Shown piece after piece: positions 26,245 through 36,623 of a DNA stretch of 64,000 nt. The translations under genes were made by a program, and so were the position numbers. This stretch comes from Streptomyces sp. NBC_00287 (GTDB taxonomy: Bacteria; Actinomycetota; Actinomycetes; Streptomycetales; Streptomycetaceae). The notes under the pieces were generated by a model, which saw nothing but the letters and a program-made list of their open reading frames with translations, searched no databases and had not been told where the DNA came from. Where the stretch lies: the NCBI RefSeq assembly GCF_036173105.1, contig NZ_CP108053.1, positions 8,370,001 through 8,434,000 of the forward strand, written 5' to 3'. Positions within the stretch are counted from its first letter, which is position 1; each line of letters begins with the position of its first letter.

Positions 26245-26343
26245 TGAACGATCACCCGAACACGATCGTGCCGCCGACCGGCCCGAGCATCCCACCCACG
26301 GCTCACAGCAGGGCCCAGTCCAGCTTGGAGGCGTACTTCACCC

Positions 26344-26420
26344 GCCTACTGGTGGTCCGCCGCCTTCTTCACGGCAGGCCTGATCGTCACCGCCGTCCTC
26401 TACCGGCGCGGCGTCCCGGC
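26344..26420 (+). pseudogene. Scrap of an MFS transporter 3' end
   Basis: Reads YWWSAAFFTAGLIVTAVLYR and then RGVPATG, the usual last membrane helix and tail of DHA2-type MFS exporters. Nothing else of that gene is present. Confidence 0.45.
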
Positions 26421-26610
26421 CACCGGCGTATTCGATCGTGGTCGTCCAACTGCGGCCCCACCGCCGGCTGACCGGGGCGGGCGAGGCCGTAGTGGGCCAC
26501 CGTCCGTCAGGCGGCCCGCAGCTCGAACCAGTCGAAGGCCGCGCTGCCTTGGGTGGCGTACTGCCGAAGACGCCGCCGGTGAAGCGCCGTTCGGCGAGGA
26601 TCTCGCTCGG

Positions 26611-28509
<1,899 letters not shown>

Positions 28510-28852
28510 GGCGAGGCCCTTTCGATGGGGGCGGGATGCCGGGAACCTGCCTGCGGTACGAGATCTCCCGGGGGCGTCGGCCCGGTGGCGTTGCGCGGGC
28601 CTGGTCGGCTCTCCGCCCGGCGGAAACGTCCTGCTCAGTGTGGAGAGCGCCGCGTATGCCGGACAGCCGACGTACGTCGGCGATTCCCCGCCAGTCGGCG
28701 GGGGAGCATCGCGCCCCTGGGGAGATGTCGCCCTGCCCCGCCATCTGTCGGGGAACTCCCACTGTTCGGCGGCTCACCGATCCGGATGGCCGCCTGAGAA
28801 TGTTCGTACGACCTGCGTGGACATGCCGGGTCGTGTCAGTCAGGAGGAATCC
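28510..28852. other. Divergent intergenic region
   Basis: About 340 bp between acsA (leftward) and the esterase gene (rightward). It must contain both promoters. No long palindrome was recognised. The esterase RBS AGGAGG is at its right end. Confidence 0.4.
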
Positions 28853-29827
28853 ATGTCCCTGGTACCGCCCCCGTTCGACGCCGAACTCGCCGCCGCCCTG
28901 GCGGTGGTCTCCGAACGGCTTCCCCCGGTCTTCACCCTGGACGTGGTCGCCGCCATGCGAGGGGGCGAGGCCGCGATGCGGCCGAGCGACGAGCAGCTGA
29001 GCTGCGGCGGGTTCTTCCAGGTCGAGGACCGGACGGTGCCGGGCCCGGACGGGGACCCCGACGTCTCCCTGCTGATCTGCCGTCCGGTTGCCCCGAAGTC
29101 CGGCGGCCCGCGGCCCGTGCTCTATTACGCGCACGGTGGCGGGATGCTCATCGGCAACAACAGAATCGGCGTCGATCTCGTCCTGGACTGGGCGCGGGCA
29201 CTGGACGCGGTCGTGGTGTCCGTCGAGTACCGGCTGGCGCCGGAGCACCCCTACCCGGCGCCGGTGGAGGACGTCTACGCGGGATTCGTGTGGACGGCGG
29301 AGCACGCCGCGGAACTCGGCGGCGACCCCGAACGGATCATCGTCGCGGGCACCAGCGCAGGTGGCGGGCTGACTGCGGCGCTCGCCCTGCTCGCGCGGGA
29401 CCGAAAGGGACCGCAGCCGCTCGGACAGGTACTGATGTGCCCGATGCTGGACGACCGCAACGACACCCTGTCCGCCCGGCAGATGGCGGGCCGCGGGGTC
29501 TGGGACCGCGCCTCGAACGAAATCGGCTGGACGGCGCTGCTGGGCGAGCGGCGCGGCGGCCCGGACGTCCCCGCCCACGCAGCACCCGCCCGGGCCGAGG
29601 ACCTGTCGGGACTCCCGCCGGCTTTCATCGACGTGGGCTCCGCCGAGACCTTCCGCGACGAGGCCATCGCCTACGCCTCCGCCATCTGGCGCTGCGGCGG
29701 CGTGGCCGAGCTGCACGTGTGGCCCGGCGGTTTCCACGGCTACGACGGACTGGCTCCGCACGCCGCGCTGTCCCAGGCCACCGTGGCCGCTCGCCTGCAG
29801 TGGCTGCGCCGACTTCTCGGCGAGTGA
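28853..29827 (+). CDS. Alpha/beta hydrolase, HSL-type esterase
   Basis: 324 residues. Oxyanion-hole motif YYAHGGGMLIGNN near residue 92, SVEYRLAPEHPYPAPVEDVY, nucleophile GTSAGGGL near 165, acid region in FIDVGSAETFRDEAI, and catalytic histidine in GGFHGYDGL. Together these define the hormone-sensitive-lipase family of carboxylesterases. No signal peptide. RBS AGGAGG. It is 22 nt ahead of a PucR-like regulator gene, probably in the same transcript. Confidence 0.92.
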   Translation: MSLVPPPFDAELAAALAVVSERLPPVFTLDVVAAMRGGEAAMRPSDEQLSCGGFFQVEDRTVPGPDGDPDVSLLICRPVAPKSGGPRPVLYYAHGGGMLIGNNRIGVDLVLDWARALDAVVVSVEYRLAPEHPYPAPVEDVYAGFVWTAEHAAELGGDPERIIVAGTSAGGGLTAALALLARDRKGPQPLGQVLMCPMLDDRNDTLSARQMAGRGVWDRASNEIGWTALLGERRGGPDVPAHAAPARAEDLSGLPPAFIDVGSAETFRDEAIAYASAIWRCGGVAELHVWPGGFHGYDGLAPHAALSQATVAARLQWLRRLLGE

Positions 29828-29849
29828 CCGGACGGCGGACCATGGACGT

Positions 29850-30869
29850 ATGAGAGAACTGGTCGGACGCCTGAACGCGCTGGATCCGGACGCCGGCGCC
29901 GCGGTCAGGGTCATCGCCTACTTCGACCAACTGGACGAGTCCCGGGCCGGACTGGAGGCGTTGGTGCGGGGTGCCGCCGTCCTGTCCGGCTGTCCTGCCC
30001 GGCTCGACGACGCCTCCCGGCGGGTGCACGTCCGTGTCGAGGCCGACGGCGCACGCGCCGACACCAGCGGCCCGGCGGACCCCGCCTGGCCGTCCGCGCC
30101 GCTGACCCCGGGTGCCGCCCCCGCCTTCTGGCTGGAGCGAGCCGGGGACGCCTCCGTGGTCGACGCGGTCGTCCTCGAACGAGCGGCCGGTGCCATCCGC
30201 CGCGTCCTGGATCGCACACGCGGCCACGCTCCCGTCGTACCGGCCGACGATCCGGCAGCCGTCGAAACCGTGCTCGATCCCACCGCGCCCGAACAGGCCC
30301 GGCTGCGCGCGGCTGGACACCTCGGTCTCGACACGTCCGATCCTGCGGCGCGCGCATGCGCCCTCGCCCCGCTGGGAGGGCGCCCCCGGGTCGTGCCCGT
30401 GTCGGCATCCGGCCTGCCTGCCTCCGCCGACCTGTCGGCGGGCCGTCTCGGGATCGGCCCCGCCGTTCCCGTGCTCGACCTGCCGAGGTCCTGGGCCGCC
30501 GCCCGCTCCGCGCTGCGCTTCACCGCGGAAGGCACCCTGACGGATCCCGGCCCATCGGTCGTCCATGCCGAGGCCCTGGGAGACATCGCGCTCCTCGCCG
30601 ACCACATCGCTCCCGGTTCGCCACCGCCGCCCGACGCCCGCGCCGTCGACTCCGCAGCGGGGGACGCCCCTTGGATGCTCGCCACCCTCCACGCGGTCGC
30701 CACCTCACCGAGCCTGCGGGCGGCCGCGGCCATCGCCCACGTCCACCACTCGACCCTGCACGACCGTGTCGCCCGCGCCGAGGCGCTGCTGGGCTGGCCC
30801 CTGCGCAACTCGGAGGGCCGTCTGCGGCTGCATGTGGCCCTGACGACGCGACGCCTGGCCCGGGGCTGA
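29850..30869 (+). CDS. PucR/CdaR-type helix-turn-helix regulator
   Basis: 339 residues. Only the C-terminus is diagnostic: LHAVATSPSLRAAAAIAHVH, then HSTLHDRVARAEALLGWPLR, the HTH_30 domain of PucR-like transcription factors. The preceding 250 residues are alanine-rich without a recognised sensor domain. Linked to the esterase gene, so possibly its regulator. Ligand unknown. Confidence 0.75.
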   Translation: MRELVGRLNALDPDAGAAVRVIAYFDQLDESRAGLEALVRGAAVLSGCPARLDDASRRVHVRVEADGARADTSGPADPAWPSAPLTPGAAPAFWLERAGDASVVDAVVLERAAGAIRRVLDRTRGHAPVVPADDPAAVETVLDPTAPEQARLRAAGHLGLDTSDPAARACALAPLGGRPRVVPVSASGLPASADLSAGRLGIGPAVPVLDLPRSWAAARSALRFTAEGTLTDPGPSVVHAEALGDIALLADHIAPGSPPPPDARAVDSAAGDAPWMLATLHAVATSPSLRAAAAIAHVHHSTLHDRVARAEALLGWPLRNSEGRLRLHVALTTRRLARG

Positions 30870-30907
30870 GCCGGTGGAGCCCACGGCACCCGCCCCTTGA
30901 CAGATGT

Positions 30908-31825
30908 TCAGCTCCGCTGTTCGGCCTGCCCTTCTCGGAGGACGACGGCGCTGGTGCGATTGGTGTTGGCGTCCTGCAGGCAGCCGCGCAGGCGCATCAC
31001 GTCGTGCTGCGGCAGGGCGGGGCGGATGACGGCGGTGTAGACACCGTCGTTCATGCGGTTCAGCGTGGCGTCGTCGTTGCGGGCGGCGGTGGAGCGGCGG
31101 CAGGTCTCCCACAGGTCGGTGGCTGCGAGCTGGACCGCCTGCGGGCTCTGGTCGCCGTAGGTCTCGACACGGAAGACCATGGTGGTGCTCGCCGCGGCGG
31201 GGGCCGGTTCGGGCCTGGTCTGGGTGGCGTCCGCCAGAGCGGACCACAGCAGGGGCACCAGGATCAGGCCGCCTACGGCTGCCGCGACGGCGAGTGCCTT
31301 GCGGCCGGTGCGGGCCGGCGGTAGCGCAGGGTGGCTCTCCAGGGGGACGGTCGCGGTGAGCGGCGGGGCGGTCAGCGCCGCCAGGCGTCCGGCCAGTCGG
31401 CGTTCCGCGCCCGGTCGCGCGGTGGCTCCGGCGATTTTCTGGATGACCAGGGCGAGACCGGACAGGGCCGCGCCGGCCACCATGAGGACGGGGACGAAGA
31501 CGAAGGTGCGCTGTGTGCCGTTCAGTTCTGTCCGGTCGACGGCGGCCAGCCAGTTGAAGTGGTTCGGTACCGGATCGCGGGTCTGTTCGAGGCGCTTGCG
31601 CACCTCCTCGACGCGGGCGTCGGACTGCTCAAGGCGGTCTTCCAGGCGGCTCAGGCGGGTGAGCAGCAGGACGGTGGCGAGGAAGACCTCGACGACGATG
31701 AGCAGGGCGGCGGAGATCAGGGCGCGTTGCCATTCCCAGCGGGTCAGGTAGAGCACGGTGTAGTAGCCGGCGTAGGCGGCGGACAGGCCGCCGAAGGTGT
31801 AGCCGACCAGTCTGATGGTCTTCAT
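30908..31825 (-). CDS. Membrane protein of unknown function
   Basis: 305 residues. Two membrane segments near the N-terminus (AAYAGYYTVLYL and the LISAALLIVVEVFLATVLLL region), then a coiled-coil-like charged stretch (LEDRLEQSDARVEEVRKRLE), two further hydrophobic segments (VFVPVLMVAGAALSGLALVI, ALAVAAAVGGLILVPLLW) and a C-terminal exported or cytoplasmic domain with two cysteines. Not recognised. It overlaps the PEP-synthase-like gene by 4 nt, so is part of that operon. Confidence 0.7.
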   Translation of the reverse strand: MKTIRLVGYTFGGLSAAYAGYYTVLYLTRWEWQRALISAALLIVVEVFLATVLLLTRLSRLEDRLEQSDARVEEVRKRLEQTRDPVPNHFNWLAAVDRTELNGTQRTFVFVPVLMVAGAALSGLALVIQKIAGATARPGAERRLAGRLAALTAPPLTATVPLESHPALPPARTGRKALAVAAAVGGLILVPLLWSALADATQTRPEPAPAAASTTMVFRVETYGDQSPQAVQLAATDLWETCRRSTAARNDDATLNRMNDGVYTAVIRPALPQHDVMRLRGCLQDANTNRTSAVVLREGQAEQRS

Positions 31826-33300
31826 GCCGCCGACTCCTCACGGATCGATGTGGGCTCTGGTGCCGTGCCGGGGGTGTCGTTCACGGTCACCTCTCCTGTT
31901 CCGCCGTCCACGGTCAGCGGCGTTCCGGCGGGGAAGCGGTCGACCGCCGCCGGAACGCCCACTGCGGTGGGCACCCGGTATTCGCGGGCCAGCACGGCGA
32001 GGTGGGACAGGGCGCTGCCGGTCTCCGCGACGAGCCCGGTCAGGCCGGGCAGCAGGGGGGCCAGGGCGGGGTCGAGGGACCGGACCACGAGTACGGGGTG
32101 TTCGGGGCGGGTGCCGTGGCCGTCCCAGGCCGTTCCGGTGCCGAAGCCGCCGCCGGCCCCCTGGCCCTCGCCCGAGGCCCGGTGTCCGGGCGGGATTTGG
32201 GCCACGGGGCGGCCGTCGGCCAGGCGGAACGCGGCGGGCAGCGGGCCGGTGTCCTCGCGGGGCAGTCGCTCGGTGAGATCGGCCGGCAAACCCTTGCCGT
32301 CCGCTGCGTCGACCAGTTCCTCCCAGCGCAGCAGCACCAGACGGGAGGACCCGAACCCGCACTCACCGGGTTCGACCCGCTGTGCGAGATCCCGCACCAT
32401 CTGCGCCTGCATCTCCTGCACCCAGCGGATGCGCAGCCGCAGCCCCTCCCGTACGGGCAGCGCGCCCACACCGCGCGGTGCCGTGGTCCACCCGGTCTGT
32501 GTGGGCAGCGGCGGGCGGTCGCCGAGGGTCGGTGGCAGCAGGGCCAGCAGAACAGGGTGGCGTTCCAGGAGCTGCTCGTCACTTAGGCCTCGTCTACGGC
32601 CTTCTGTCAGTTCCGCGAGCGCTTCGCCCGCCGCGGTGGCGCCGCTGCCCGCGCCGAGCAGCGCGCCCGCCAGGGACTCCTGGGCATGCAGGGACCCAAG
32701 GACCTGTCGGCCCCACGCGACGGCGTCCAGCAGCTGACCGCTGAGCATCTCCCGGGGTGGCGGGAAGTCGGCCAGCTGCCGGTCCACGTCCGCCATCAGG
32801 TCGACGGCCAGCAGCGGCAGTGCGGAACGCAGCCGCCCGATCCGCCAGGCCGCGCCCGCCCGGCGGGCCCCCGGTGCCGGGTTGATGAAGTCCAGGACCG
32901 GGTGGGCGGACGGGATGGCGCCCAGTAGTCGCAGATCGGCGGCGGCCTGTCCGTCCACGGTGGTCACCACCGGCAGTTTGCGCAGCTGACGGCGGGGCGC
33001 GGAGCCGGCGATGTCGAGGGCGAGGGTGAGGCCGTGGGACATCGGGGTCACCCACAGGTCCTCCTCCAGCGGCTGGAGCACCCCGGGCAGGGTCTCGGCG
33101 ACCGGACCGGGGCCCAACAGGCGCGCGCCGCGCGGCGGCCGTGCGCCCATCGCGGTGATGGGCCGGGCCTGGAAGAGCCACAGCTTTCCGTCCGCGTCGA
33201 AGCCGAACTCCATGTCTGGGGTCCGCCGAACGCCCGCTCCGTCTTCTTCGCCAGGTCCACCAGCGCCACCCGTCGCCGATGGGACAGCAGCCGGTGGCCA
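31822..33300 (-). pseudogene. PEP-synthase/PPDK-like protein, 5' truncated and frameshifted
   Basis: The sequence starts inside the ATP-grasp domain (LLSHRRRVALVDLAKKTERA, FGGPQ), loses one base near 33215, then continues in frame as MEFGFDADGKLWLFQARPIT to the stop. The C-terminal swivelling phosphohistidine domain is present (TGSALSHLAVLAREYRVPTA, His in SH). The first several hundred residues, including most of the nucleotide-binding domain, are missing, and the preceding DNA is the DedA gene. Relatives are PEP synthases and rifampicin phosphotransferases. Not functional as it stands. Confidence 0.75.
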
Positions 33301-33820
33301 CGCGCTTCGGCCGCAGGAAGTCGCTGGCGGCGGCGCCGGCGAAGTAGCCGAGGAGCACGTTTCCGATGCCCCAGATCAGCGAGGCGAGCGTGCTGAAGAG
33401 GAAGAAGCGGCGGTACGGCATGCCGGACGCCCCGGCGGCGAAGGGGATGAAGGCTCGTACGAATCCGATGAACCGGCCCGTGACGACCGCTGCCCCGCCA
33501 TGACGCGTAAGGAAGTCATGGGCCTGGCCGATCCGACTGCCGGGCCGTACCCAGCGGGCCAGCCGCGTGTGCGGGCGTCGCCCGTACCAACGCCCCAGTG
33601 CATAGCCGAGACTGTCGCCGGTCATGCCACCGGCCACGACGAGGACAGCGAGGAGCACCGGGTTGAGGTCGCCTCGGCCCGCGATCGCGGACGCGAGGAG
33701 GATGACGGTCTCGCCGGGCAGCAGCACACCGATGAATGCGCTGGTCTCACCGGCCGTCACGGCGAACACGACGATGTACGACCACCATCCGGCCGCCTCG
33801 ATCAGAGCGTCGACGTCCAT
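33301..33820 (-). CDS. DedA-family membrane protein with foreign C-terminus
   Basis: Starts at MDVDALIEAAGWWSYIVVFA, 5 nt after the preceding stop. DedA/SNARE-associated (VTT) features are clear: GETSAFIGVLLPGETVILLA, GDSLGYALGRWYG, FIGFVRAFIPFAAGASGMPY and the GIGNVLLGYFAGAA helix. These proteins are scramblases/transporters of undecaprenyl phosphate or phospholipids. After FLRPKR the frame runs on as out-of-frame PEP-synthase sequence to 32594, with no stop of its own, so the natural C-terminus was lost in a deletion. Confidence 0.8.
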
Positions 33821-33825
33821 GGCCG

Positions 33826-34662
33826 TCAGCCCGCCTGCCGCAGCGGGGCGGGTACCGGGGTGTCCGTCGGCTCCGGCGCCCGGGTGCGGGGCCGGAACGA
33901 CAGCACCCGTCCCTGCGAATCCCCGGCGGGCAAGGCGTTCGCGCCCCCACGTGAGTACTTCTCTTTGTCCTGCGGGAGGTGTCCTGCAGCGACCCACGCC
34001 AGAAGCGGTACGACCACGGCCGGCAGCGCTGCGAGCCAGGGGCTGTCCCCGTTCGACGCCGCTGCCACTGCCGCGAGCAGCGCGATCAGCAGTACGGCCG
34101 CCCGCGGCCAGGTCTTCGGGATGGTGGCGATCACCGCCAGCGCCATCAGCACGTACCAGCCCGCACGTACACCGGGCAGTGTCACGTAGTCACCGAGCAG
34201 GGACGCCTCGTCCACCGGCCACCCCCGCACCACGGCGAATACGCCGAGACCGGCCGTGCCGGACATCAGCAACGCGATGGCAAGGCGCATATAGACGTGC
34301 TGATCCCGTCGGGCCAGCCAGAACAGGCTCAACACCGCCAGGGGCAGCGAGGCGGGGGCAAGGATCCAGGTCAGCGCCTGTACCCCATCGTGAAGGAACG
34401 CCGCACCTCTCTCCGCGACAGCAGTCCCAAAAGTGCGGAGATGTTCGGCGGCGGATGACGTCCAGCCGACCTCGACGAGGGACTCCTGCTCACGGACGGA
34501 GACGGCGAGGAGGCCGGAGTACACGAGCAGCGTCGCCGCCAGGCCCGCCATCGCGCGCCGCAGGTTCCGCCGGACGTGCGCCTCCTTCGGCACGGTCCGG
34601 CTGAGAGTCGGCGTGCGCCGGGATCCGCGGCTGCGTGAACCGCGGGCGGCGACGCAGCTCAT
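33826..34662 (-). CDS. Polytopic membrane protein of unknown function
   Basis: 278 residues from the ATG at 34662, which follows GGAGG and overlaps the stop of the 48-codon gene upstream. At least five hydrophobic helices (AMAGLAATLLVYSGLLAVS, ILAPASLPLAVLSLFWLA, LAIALLMSGTAGLGVFAVV, AGWYVLMALAVIATI, AAVLLIALLAAVAAA) and a charged proline-rich tail. No family recognised. It precedes DedA by 5 nt. Confidence 0.7.
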   Translation of the reverse strand: MSCVAARGSRSRGSRRTPTLSRTVPKEAHVRRNLRRAMAGLAATLLVYSGLLAVSVREQESLVEVGWTSSAAEHLRTFGTAVAERGAAFLHDGVQALTWILAPASLPLAVLSLFWLARRDQHVYMRLAIALLMSGTAGLGVFAVVRGWPVDEASLLGDYVTLPGVRAGWYVLMALAVIATIPKTWPRAAVLLIALLAAVAAASNGDSPWLAALPAVVVPLLAWVAAGHLPQDKEKYSRGGANALPAGDSQGRVLSFRPRTRAPEPTDTPVPAPLRQAG

Positions 34663-34805
34663 CGGGCCCCTCCGGCATCGTGCGCCACGCTCCTCAGGCG
34701 CTGCGTCCTGGCCGCTTCCCACAGCGGCATGACGCGTTCGGTCTTCTTCCTCGCCACGCCCGACTGCGGGGATGTGCCGTCCCGAAGCGATATGGACTGG
34801 GTCAC
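34659..34805 (-). CDS. Small protein, 48 residues
   Basis: GTG start 6 nt after AGGAGG; the stop TGA overlaps the ATG of the membrane-protein gene (ATGA). The sequence is charged and basic (GVARKKTERVMPLWEAARTQ, then RLRSVAHDAGGAR) with no membrane segment. The strong RBS and exact translational coupling argue that it is translated, perhaps as a leader for the membrane gene. Not recognised. Confidence 0.5.
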   Translation of the reverse strand: MTQSISLRDGTSPQSGVARKKTERVMPLWEAARTQRLRSVAHDAGGAR

Positions 34806-35108
34806 GGCGGCCTCCTGATCAGTCAGCGGCGCGTCATCCGAGGGCGCGCCGACTGTCTCGTCTTACTGATCAAAATAAGTGGGCCGCCCGGTCCATTTAT
34901 TTCTGCGGCCGGGTATGACGTGCGTCACCTGTATGTCCCGCCCCCTCGCGCGCGCAGTGGCGCCCGGGGCCAGTGCCGGTACTGATAGGCCCGGCCTATA
35001 CGGGGCATCGATTTTTGGTCGTGGACCCCTGACGTGTGGCCCGATTCACTGTGGCCCAAGCTGGCGCGTGCCGATCGGGCTCGGTGTCGCGCGATCAGGG
35101 AGGCTGCA
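34806..35108. other. Divergent intergenic region
   Basis: About 300 bp with locally lower GC (AAAATAAGTGG, CCATTTATTTC near 34870-34900). It probably holds promoters for the leftward membrane operon and the rightward dctA remnant. No gene seen. Confidence 0.4.
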
Positions 35109-35430
35109 ATGACGCAAACCCCGGACAACGAGCGAGCCGCACAGGCCACGCGCATCGCGGCGAAGCCGTGGTACCGGCAGTTGTACGTCCAGGTTCTGGT
35201 GGCGATCGTGATCGGCATCGTGCTGGGCTGGCGGTGGCCGGAGCTCGCCGCCGCCATGGAGCCGCTCGGTACGACGTTCATCACCGCGATGAAGATGCTG
35301 ATCGGCCCGATCGTGTTCCTGACCATCGTCGGCGGCATAGCGGGCGTCGCGGACCTGAAGAAGGTCGGGCTCACCGGGATCAAGGCGCTGGCATATTTCC
35401 AGGTCGGCACGATCGTCGCCATGGCGGATC
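35109..35430 (+). pseudogene. Truncated C4-dicarboxylate transporter (DctA-like)
   Basis: The first 105 residues are intact DctA/DAACS sequence: WYRQLYVQVLVAIVIGIVLG, AAMEPLGTTFITAMKMLIGP, IVFLTIVGGIAGVADLKKVG, ALAYFQVGTIVA. Then homology stops abruptly and a different gene remnant follows. A full DctA has about 450 residues, so this is a dead 5' fragment of a proton/sodium-coupled succinate-fumarate-malate importer. Confidence 0.8.
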
Positions 35431-35451
35431 GATTCCGCGGCCGGCGGTCGC

Positions 35452-35590
35452 TCAGCTCATTCGGTGCTACGGGAGATCCCCCCGCGGGTCGAGTACCGGC
35501 TCCCCCCGGCGGTGAAGGGCTGCGCGACGTCCGCGACGCCATGGGTGCCTGTGCCCCTCACGGTCCCGGACGGCGAGCCCGACGGCGCTG
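35452..35590 (+). pseudogene. HxlR-type regulator C-terminal scrap
   Basis: Reads VLREIPPRVEYRLPPA in one frame and GGEGLRDVRDAMGAC in the next, the winged-helix wing and last helix of an HxlR-family regulator. It is joined directly to the dctA fragment. Confidence 0.45.
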
Positions 35591-35619
35591 ACCTGTCGTA
35601 GACACGTCTTGGCCCACCG

Positions 35620-35799
35620 CTACTGCGCGGCGCGGCCCTTGAGGAGGCCGACGCCCGCTCCGAGCGCGACGGCGCCCATACCGGCGCTCGTGAGAAGGCC
35701 CTGTGCGCCGTCGACGGCGAAGGGAGCGACCGCGGCGACGGTGAGGTTGAACAGGAACAGGAACCACAGGACGGGCGGGGAGGAGAGGAGCGCTTTCAC
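35620..35799 (-). CDS. Small two-helix membrane protein (paralogue 1)
   Basis: 59 residues from a GTG after AAGGAA. Begins with KALLSSPPVLWFLFLFNLTV, then AAVAPFAVDGAQGLL and TSAGMGAVALGAGVGLLKG. Two hydrophobic segments are separated by a short polar turn. It is about 75% identical by eye to the 60-residue protein at 58078-58260, and both are preceded by the same promoter and GGTGTAGC palindrome. It directly follows the two-component genes, so is a likely target of that system. Function unknown. Confidence 0.7.
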   Translation of the reverse strand: MKALLSSPPVLWFLFLFNLTVAAVAPFAVDGAQGLLTSAGMGAVALGAGVGLLKGRAAQ

Positions 35800-35865
35800 G
35801 GGAGATTCCTTTCGGGGAAGGGCCGTGGACATCCCCGGCGGGGAGTCGCTTACCTTGCGAGATCA

Positions 35866-35934
35866 ACGATCCCGTGATCGGCCCGTCGCCACGAGGGAGC
35901 CGCCTCCCGAATCAGCGGTGTAGCCCGCTACACC
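35866..35934 (-). promoter_or_regulatory. GGTGTAGC operator and promoter 1
   Basis: Palindrome GGTGTAGC-CC-GCTACACC at 35917-35934. After 17 nt (minus strand) comes CTCCCTCGTGGCGACG from 35899 down, and GATCGT at 35871-35866. TCGTGG and GATCGT are 17 bp apart, as for -35/-10 boxes. It drives the small membrane protein at 35799. Confidence 0.75.
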
Positions 35935-35969
35935 CCTCTGCCGGGCTGGGCGTTGCCGGCTTTGCCGTG

Positions 35970-36623
35970 TCATGCCCGCGGTGCGTGTGCCAGGTATGCC
36001 AGGACGGCGAGGACTCGGCGGTGGCCGGTGTCGCTCGGGGGAAGGCCCAGTTTGAGGAAGACGTTGCCGATGTGCTTGTGCACGGCGCGTTCGGTGACGA
36101 CGAGGGTCTTGGCGATGGTGGCGTTGTCGTGGCCCTCCGCCATGAGCTTCAACACCTCGCGCTCGCGGGGGGTGAGTGAGTCCAGCGGGGTGTCGCGGCG
36201 GCGGGTGAGGAGTTCGGTGACGACTTCGGGGTCGAGGGCCGTGCCGCCGGCCGCGACGCGTTCCAGCGCGTCGAGGAACTCGTCCACGCGGCCGATCCGG
36301 TCCTTGAGCAGATATCCGATGCCGCTGGTTCCGCCGCTCAGCAGCTCGGTGGCGTAGGACTCCTCGACGTACTGCGAGAGCACGAGCACCGGCAGGCCGG
36401 GAATCTTCTGCCGTGCTTCGAGAGCGGCCCGCAGGCCCTCGTCGCGGAAGCCCGGCGGCATCCGCACGTCGAGTACGGCGGCGTCCGGGCGGTGCTCCAG
36501 CAGCGCGGGCATGATCTCGGGTCCGCTGCCGGCCACGGCCACGACGTCGTGTCCGGCCGAGGTCAGGAGCAGTACGAGCCCTTCCCGCAGCAGGGCGTTG
36601 TCCTCGGCGATCACCACACGCAT
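35970..36623 (-). CDS. LuxR/NarL-family response regulator
   Basis: 217 residues. Receiver domain with the phospho-accepting Asp in DAAVLDVRMPPG near residue 52, acidic pair in VVIAEDNALLREGL, and the conserved Lys in GYLLKDRIG. C-terminal LuxR HTH: LDSLTPREREVLKLMAEGHD, NATIAKTLVVTERAVHKHIG. It overlaps the kinase gene by 13 nt. Probable binder of the GGTGTAGC palindrome found before its own operon and three other genes. Confidence 0.93.
   Translation of the reverse strand: MRVVIAEDNALLREGLVLLLTSAGHDVVAVAGSGPEIMPALLEHRPDAAVLDVRMPPGFRDEGLRAALEARQKIPGLPVLVLSQYVEESYATELLSGGTSGIGYLLKDRIGRVDEFLDALERVAAGGTALDPEVVTELLTRRRDTPLDSLTPREREVLKLMAEGHDNATIAKTLVVTERAVHKHIGNVFLKLGLPPSDTGHRRVLAVLAYLAHAPRA

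Noticed and set aside
26079..26420. Intact insertion sequence
   Set aside because: Only the last 50 or so transposase codons are present and no terminal inverted repeats or target duplication were seen.
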